Positions 7,732 to 11,278 of a DNA stretch of 11,278 bases are shown here, piece by piece; within the stretch, counting starts at the first letter, position 1, and every line of letters starts with the position of its first letter. The position numbers and the translations under genes are program-made. The DNA comes from Acetofilamentum sp. (lineage in GTDB: Bacteria > Bacteroidota > Bacteroidia > Bacteroidales > JAFGXI01), in assembly GCA_020720565.1 (NCBI GenBank), contig DYOK01000081.1:1-11278 (forward strand), given 5' to 3'. The notes under the pieces were generated by a model. That model ran no database searches. It was given only the letters and a program-made list of their open reading frames with translations, and had not been told where the DNA came from.

Positions 7732-7763
7732 AAAAAACGTGCCTTGGAAAAAGCACGTTTTTA
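7732..7763 (-). terminator. Terminator of the DUF1573 unit
   Basis: AAAAACGTGC (7733-7742) pairs with GCACGTTTTT (7753-7762) across a 10-nt loop. On the minus strand the stem is followed by TTTTTTATTTA, and it lies 22 nt after the full-length DUF1573 stop (7784-7786). Its position just past that distal TAA, rather than past the internal TGA at 8027, fits a transcription unit that includes the downstream 80 codons. Confidence 0.8.
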
Positions 7764-7783
7764 AAATTTTATACAAGTCTTTT

Positions 7784-8695
7784 TTAATGATTCTTAGGCG
7801 ATAAAGCATTATTAGTAGGCGTCATTCCCTCCGGCGTTTCAGGTGTAGGTACCAAAATTTCACCCGTCATTTGTATCACAACTGTAGGTTGTGTGGGGTC
7901 ATTAGTGGTTACCGTAATGGTTTTAGTTTGTTTACCACTTTTACCTGCGGTGTTTAAAGTAGCTTTAATAGTGCTTGTTTGGCCTTTTTTAACGGAAGCG
8001 TCAGTTGTGCTGACGGCGGTGCAGCCTCAACTCCCTTTTACATTCCGAACTTCCAGATCTCTTTCGCCAATATTTTTGTAAACAAATTCGTATACCACTT
8101 GCTCACCTTGGTTAACTGTTCCAAAATTGTAGCTAGGCATTTCGAATTCGATTCGTGGCGCTTTGGCTTTTTCTTCCTCAGATAGCGAAGCAAAATTCTC
8201 AACAATTGTGGCTCTAACATTAAAAGCGTTTCTGTGGTCTTGTTTTCCATTTACAACCACATTGACACGTTGGTTTTGAGCACCCCAATTTTGTTTTCCT
8301 TCTTGGGTTTTGTTTAGCGAAGTCAAATATTCCATGGTGATTTTACCCACCGATTTTGGGGCTAAAACAGTAGTAACTTGTGTTTTTGTAGTGACACCAT
8401 TGGCAGTTTTTAGCTCTTTTTTTGATAAAGGGACTTCGACACTCAGGGTCATTTTAACAAAATTACTTCCGTTAAACGTAATAGCCATAGCTGAATCGCT
8501 AACGTTATAAACTTCTACAGTTTCGGTCTTGGTTTCATCATTGTAGACATTTCCAAGATTAAACTGATTTTTTTCGAGAAGCAGCTTGTCGTTGGCCATT
8601 TTAAACTTGTACTTCGACAAGTCTTGTTCAGCAGTTTGTGCCCAAAGCAAACTTCCTAAGAGCAATGAGATCGATAAAAATAAAATACGCTTCAT
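7784..8695 (-). CDS. Two-domain secreted DUF1573 protein with in-frame TGA at the CGC cysteine: candidate selenoprotein
   Basis: Read through its internal TGA this gene encodes 303 residues. A signal peptide is cleaved after about Ala19 (LLWA, then QTAE). Two Ig/ASH-like domains follow: an N-terminal divergent one (about 32-165) and a canonical DUF1573 domain (about 180-285) starting PRIEFEMPSYNFGTVNQGEQ. The domain should contain the family Ser-Cys-Gly-Cys motif. Here the first Cys codon is TGA (8029-8027, residue 223) followed by GGC TGC, giving S-[TGA]-G-C-T. The same frame then continues 80 codons, closely matching the paralogue at 8763 (GKQTKT-TVTTNDP in both), to TAA at 7786-7784. There is no frameshift. 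A hairpin sits 11 nt after the TGA. The best reading is selenocysteine; alternatives are nonsense mutation with a truncated 222-residue product, or base-call error. A standard gene caller would stop at 8027. Confidence 0.8.
7995..8029 (-). promoter_or_regulatory. UGA codon with bacterial SECIS-like hairpin
   Basis: On the minus strand the TGA (8029-8027) is followed after 11 nt by CGTCAG (8015-8010), loop CACAA (8009-8005) and CTGACG (8004-7999), a perfect 6-bp stem. The loop starts 17 nt after the TGA. If the closing G-C pair opens, the loop begins with G. A lower stem may form between GAGG, overlapping the TGA (8028-8025), and CTTC (7998-7995), making an element of about 35 nt with the UGA at its base. 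This fits the general size and spacing of bacterial SECIS elements. The same position in the TGC-containing paralogue has no matching hairpin. Selenocysteine insertion itself is an inference. Confidence 0.45.
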
Positions 8696-8731
8696 AAGAA
8701 AATTTAATAATTATATTAACTAAAGTTAGCT

Positions 8732-8739
8732 CAAATGTA
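8732..8739 (-). promoter_or_regulatory. Possible -7 box upstream of the TGA-containing DUF1573 gene
   Basis: The minus strand 8739-8732 reads TACATTTG, matching TAnnTTTG. It is 36 nt upstream of the ATG at 8695, in the 67-nt gap after the upstream paralogue. No clear -33 element was found. If real, the gene has its own promoter in addition to read-through from the paralogue. Confidence 0.3.
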
Positions 8740-8762
8740 TAAATAATATTGAAAGTAAAAAA

Positions 8763-9224
8763 TTAATTTTTTGGAGTAGGATTGTTGTTAATGGGCGATC
8801 CGACTGGTTTGATGACATTAGGTGGGTCGAGCACTTCGCCAATCATCGAAATCTCCACCTTGGGTTGCGATGGGTCGTTGGTGGTTACCGTATTGGTTTT
8901 GGTTTGTTTACCATGTTTACCTTTTGTGTTGAAACTGGCTTTAATACTCGCTTTTTCGTCTGGTTTTATACTGGAAAGTGTTAAGCTAGCTGCGATACAG
9001 CCGCAAGAAGTTTTTATGTGTCTAATTTCCAAATCGCTTTTACCAGTGTTGCTTGTCTTTATTTCGGTATTGTAGATGATTCCCATCTTAAAAAATGACT
9101 TCTCTAAAAGAATTTGTCCATTTTCCATTTTGCTTTGGAGACCTGCCCTGTCGTTCGTTTCGGTTTGGGCACTCAAGCTCAAGCCTAGAACCAACATGGT
9201 CACAATACTAAATAATGATTTCAT
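8763..9224 (-). CDS. Single-domain secreted DUF1573 protein
   Basis: This 153-residue protein has a signal peptide cleaved after about Ala19 (SLSA, then QTETN) and one DUF1573 domain. The conserved SCGC motif is intact (Cys74 TGC at 9005-9003; Cys76 TGT at 8999-8997). Its N-terminal part (KMENGQILLEKSFFKMGIIYNTEIKT) resembles the start of domain 1 of the downstream paralogue. From SNTGKSDLEIRHIK onward it resembles that paralogue's domain 2, and the central strand normally between these parts is missing. DUF1573 proteins are abundant exported proteins of Bacteroidota without a settled function; the Cys pair may be redox-active or metal-binding. It lies 67 nt upstream of the paralogue on the same strand with no terminator between, so the two are probably co-transcribed. 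Both end in a similar Asn/Pro-rich tail (SPKN, TPKN). Confidence 0.9.
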   Translation of the reverse strand: MKSLFSIVTMLVLGLSLSAQTETNDRAGLQSKMENGQILLEKSFFKMGIIYNTEIKTSNTGKSDLEIRHIKTSCGCIAASLTLSSIKPDEKASIKASFNTKGKHGKQTKTNTVTTNDPSQPKVEISMIGEVLDPPNVIKPVGSPINNNPTPKN

Positions 9225-9461
9225 GTTTTAATTAAAATAAGTTAAATGATTGAATAATAATATGATACATAAGTTTTTGCTTTAATCGTTATTCATGTTA
9301 AATCTATTGCTATTTTGAATTTATAGTATTCTAAAAAGGTTAAAAAATGTCAAAAAAATTATCTAAATTCATGCCAGAAGATGGTAGGTATAAAAAAAAT
9401 AATTTTAAAAACTAACACTAGACGAAAAAACATTAAATTAGTACCCTCAAATTGAAAGATA

Positions 9462-10010
9462 TTGTCTCAAACTATTGCCATATTATCAGAAAACGAATTT
9501 GAAAGTTTGTTTAAACTTTACTTTAAACCACTTTGCGGTTTTTCGAAAGGGTTTGTTTATGATGCCGATGCTGCACATGAGATTGTGCAAAATGTGTTTG
9601 TCAATTTATGGCAAAAGCGAGATGCTTTAGATTTAAACCAATCCATCAAATCGTATTTGTATACTTCGGTTCGGAATCGTTCGCTTAATTACCTGAGAGA
9701 CCATAAAAAGTTTAGGAGCAGCATTTTAGACGACGAACTGAGTCATTACGAAGCAAGCCCTTCAGCATTCTCGATTGAACAAGACGATTTGCAAGCACTA
9801 ATCGATCAATCGATAGCCAGTTTACCCGAGAAATGCCGAGAAGTATTCGAGCTTAGTCGTTTCGAAGGACTCAAATATCAAGAAATTGCCGACAAGTTGC
9901 AAATTTCCATCAAAACAGTAGAAAATCAAATGGGTAAGGCCCTCAAAGTTTTAAGGGAAGATTTGAAAGATTATGTGGGATTGTGGATTATTTTTCGATT
10001 ATTAGAATAG
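9462..10010 (+). CDS. ECF RNA polymerase sigma factor (FecI/RpoE type)
   Basis: This 182-residue ECF sigma factor has region 2 at about 13-80 (FESLFKLYFKPLCGFSKGFV, AHEIVQNVFVNLWQKR, SYLYTSVRNRSLNYLRD) and region 4 at about 108-165. Its helix-turn-helix reads YQEIADKLQISIKTVENQMGKAL. It matches the Bacteroidota family-1 ECF group paired with FecR proteins. The start is TTG at 9462. An in-frame TGA lies at 9453-9455 and there is no in-frame ATG before region 2, so TTG is the only plausible standard start; a weak purine run (GAAAGA, 9454-9459) precedes it. The anti-sigma gene follows on the same strand after 159 nt. It is expected to direct transcription of an outer-membrane uptake locus, which would lie beyond the right edge. 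Confidence 0.93.
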   Translation: MSQTIAILSENEFESLFKLYFKPLCGFSKGFVYDADAAHEIVQNVFVNLWQKRDALDLNQSIKSYLYTSVRNRSLNYLRDHKKFRSSILDDELSHYEASPSAFSIEQDDLQALIDQSIASLPEKCREVFELSRFEGLKYQEIADKLQISIKTVENQMGKALKVLREDLKDYVGLWIIFRLLE

Positions 10011-10054
10011 GGGGAAAGTTACTTATAGGTGTATCACATTTGGGATATTGATTA

Positions 10055-10131
10055 AATTAAGGATTAAAGATTAAGGATTAAAGATTGAGAATTAAAGATT
10101 AAAGATTAAAGATTGAGAATTAAGAATTGAG
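10055..10131. repeat. Heptamer tandem repeat, 11 units
   Basis: Eleven uninterrupted 7-bp units of consensus RATTRAR run without indels: AATTAAG, GATTAAA, GATTAAG, GATTAAA, GATTGAG, AATTAAA, GATTAAA, GATTAAA, GATTGAG, AATTAAG, AATTGAG. A further partial unit (AATTATA) follows. The array lies between the sigma and anti-sigma genes, about 38 nt before the FecR start. Unit length 7 would shift reading frame if translated, but no frame is open into the gene. Length change by slippage could alter leader spacing. Confidence 0.85.
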
Positions 10132-10169
10132 AATTATAAATATTAAGTGAAAGTCAGCGTAATTTAAGA

Positions 10170-11156
10170 ATGAATTTTAACGAAGAACATATCAACTTTT
10201 TGGATTTGATTGGCAAATATTTGAGCCACGAAACCAACGACCAAGAGCAAAGACTTTTGGAAGAGTGGGTTAGTTCCTCGGCGGAAAATAAAATAACATA
10301 TCAACGTTACCGCAAAACATGGGAATTGGCAGAGCTGAGTAAATCGTTTAATTCAACCACACCCGAACAAGAGTGGATGCAATTTAAAACCATTGTTTCT
10401 ACCCCAAAACCACTTCAAAAACAAGCCATTCGCCGCGATTTCAATTTTACCAAATGGATGGTAGCAGCCTCAATAATCGTATTAGCCATCTTTACCATGT
10501 GGTATCTTGTTTTTGATTCTGCCGACACCGAAATCCAATCTGGAGCACATTGGATGGCTTATACCTTGCCCGACCAAAGTACGGTAAGTCTTAACAGTAA
10601 GTCAGAAATTGTGTTCGATCAACACTTTAACGATTCGCAACGCAAAGTTAAACTCAATGGAAGCGCTTTTTTCGAAGTACAGCCTAATCCTGAAAAGCCC
10701 TTTGTGGTAGAAGCCAATCAGGTAACAGTAACCGTATTGGGAACCGCTTTTTACATTCGCTTCGATGCATTAACTCAAACGACTCGAATTATTGTGGATC
10801 ATGGGAAAGTATCGGTTAAAAGTCAAACAGGCGACGAAATGGTTTTAACCACTGGACAAGCTTGCGATATTACCGATAATCAAGATAAAATTCAAAGTTC
10901 GGATCAGGTTTCGCCCAATTTCTTATCGTGGAAAACCAAAACACTCGATTTTACTCAAACGCCTTTAAAACAAGTGATTGAAGATATCAATTTGACTTAT
11001 GGCTGCAAAATTGAGATGTTAGACACGAGCATTGAGCAAATTCCATTAACAGCTCATTACGAACAAAAATCGCTTCAGTCGGTCCTTAAACTGATTGCCG
11101 AAAGTCTAAATGTGCAATTCATTCCACAAAACGATATAATAATTGTCAAGCCATAG
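10170..11156 (+). CDS. FecR-family anti-sigma factor
   Basis: This 328-residue inner-membrane protein holds the partner sigma factor and transmits a periplasmic signal. The cytoplasmic N-terminal region (about 1-90) contains the helical EEHINFLDLIGKYL and LLEEWVSSSAENKITYQRY segments typical of the sigma-binding part. One membrane helix spans about 96-115 (WMVAASIIVLAIFTMWYLV). The periplasmic FecR domain follows (about 121-230, with MAYTLPDQSTVSLNSKSEI, GSAFFEVQPNPEKPFVVEA, VTVLGTAFYIR). The C-terminal DUF4974-type domain (about 257-328, FTQTPLKQVIEDINLTYG) resembles the signalling/STN fold. In related loci a TonB-dependent transporter of the SusC type follows; here the window ends 122 nt later with no gene visible. 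Confidence 0.94.
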   Translation: MNFNEEHINFLDLIGKYLSHETNDQEQRLLEEWVSSSAENKITYQRYRKTWELAELSKSFNSTTPEQEWMQFKTIVSTPKPLQKQAIRRDFNFTKWMVAASIIVLAIFTMWYLVFDSADTEIQSGAHWMAYTLPDQSTVSLNSKSEIVFDQHFNDSQRKVKLNGSAFFEVQPNPEKPFVVEANQVTVTVLGTAFYIRFDALTQTTRIIVDHGKVSVKSQTGDEMVLTTGQACDITDNQDKIQSSDQVSPNFLSWKTKTLDFTQTPLKQVIEDINLTYGCKIEMLDTSIEQIPLTAHYEQKSLQSVLKLIAESLNVQFIPQNDIIIVKP

Positions 11157-11278
11157 GGTTTGGAACATCTAAGTACTTTGATTTGGTTCTTTATAAAAGT
11201 GTGTGGGTAGCATAATTGGGGTTAATCAAAGAGAAATCAAGCTTACCTGTTAAAACATAAATTTTGGCTTTAATGGTT
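11157..11278. other. Downstream of FecR: no supportable gene
   Basis: There are 122 nt after the anti-sigma stop and before the window edge. No terminator hairpin was seen, so transcription may continue. An ATG at 11273-11275 is too close to the edge to judge. A SusC/SusD-type uptake operon would be expected beyond it from family context only. Confidence 0.5.

Larger units (their letters stand above)
7402..7783. other. Intergenic region between DUF4290 and DUF1573 genes
   Basis: This 382-nt stretch holds no supportable gene. Short open frames here have no recognisable content, and one runs through the terminator hairpin. It contains a possible -7 box at 7418-7425, a 12-bp inverted repeat pair (7444-7455 and 7715-7726), a short imperfect dyad (AACACT near 7607 with AGTGTT near 7628), and the terminator at 7733-7762. 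Nothing else was seen. Confidence 0.6.

Noticed and set aside
7335..7756. Minus-strand open frames at 7335-7535 and 7574-7756
   Set aside because: The first overlaps the DUF4290 gene in another frame. The second runs through the terminator hairpin. Neither has recognisable protein features.
7784..8027. Frameshift or separate pseudogene fragment downstream of the TGA
   Set aside because: The downstream codons are in the same frame with no insertion or deletion against the paralogue, so only one base differs from an intact Cys codon.
7893..8185. Plus-strand open frames opposite the DUF1573 genes (also 8310-8510 and 8782-9075)
   Set aside because: They are antisense shadows of clearly coding minus-strand sequence and show no family features.
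8027..8695. DUF1573 gene ending at the TGA as a complete 222-residue protein
   Set aside because: It would end in the middle of a conserved domain, at the position of its hallmark cysteine, while the same frame downstream encodes the rest of the domain. Kept as an alternative outcome (truncated product) but not as the main annotation.
10055..10131. CRISPR-like array
   Set aside because: Units are 7 bp and directly adjacent without spacers, so this is a simple tandem repeat.

Overview
The window looks like chromosomal DNA from a member of the Bacteroidota. The evidence is AT-rich intergenic DNA, weak ribosome binding sites, several matches to the Bacteroidota -7 box (TAnnTTTG), a DUF4290 gene overlapping murA, DUF1573 proteins, and a FecI/FecR pair whose FecR ends in a DUF4974-type domain. 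No rRNA, tRNA, insertion sequence, CRISPR array or phage gene was seen.

Layout: (1) 65-101, a terminator closing an upstream unit that lies mostly outside the window. (2) 165-2116, a translationally coupled two-component pair: a membrane HisKA_2 histidine kinase and a REC-LytTR response regulator. (3) 2380-4918, three same-strand genes of unknown function: a small lipoprotein, a cytoplasmic protein with a Gly/Ala-rich centre, and a large secreted protein with an internal duplication. A 20-bp perfect hairpin at 4931-4974 ends this unit. (4) 4986-7401 on the minus strand, a likely operon of DUF4290, murA and a MORN-repeat lipoprotein, converging on the same hairpin. (5) 7402-7783, an intergenic stretch with a terminator and a 12-bp inverted repeat. 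(6) 7784-9224 on the minus strand, two secreted DUF1573 paralogues. (7) 9462-11156 on the plus strand, an ECF sigma factor and its FecR-like anti-sigma factor, separated by a 77-bp heptamer tandem repeat.

The most striking observation is in the downstream DUF1573 gene (7784-8695, minus). Its reading frame is interrupted by one in-frame TGA at 8027-8029. The TGA falls exactly at the first cysteine of the family's Cys-Gly-Cys motif, which the neighbouring paralogue encodes as TGC. The same frame then continues for 80 codons with strong similarity to that paralogue and ends at TAA. A perfect 6-bp hairpin begins 11 nt after the TGA, so its loop starts 17 nt after it. The paralogue has no such hairpin at the matching place. 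This is the pattern expected of a selenocysteine codon with a bacterial SECIS-like element, giving a candidate DUF1573 selenoprotein with a Sec-Gly-Cys motif. A recent nonsense mutation or a base-call error remains possible. No selA, selB, selC or selD gene lies in the window to settle it.

Other notable points are a MurA whose active-site cysteine is replaced by aspartate (expected fosfomycin insensitivity), a short DUF1573 paralogue that looks like a two-domain protein collapsed by internal deletion, a TTG-started sigma factor, and a three-gene group with no recognisable family.
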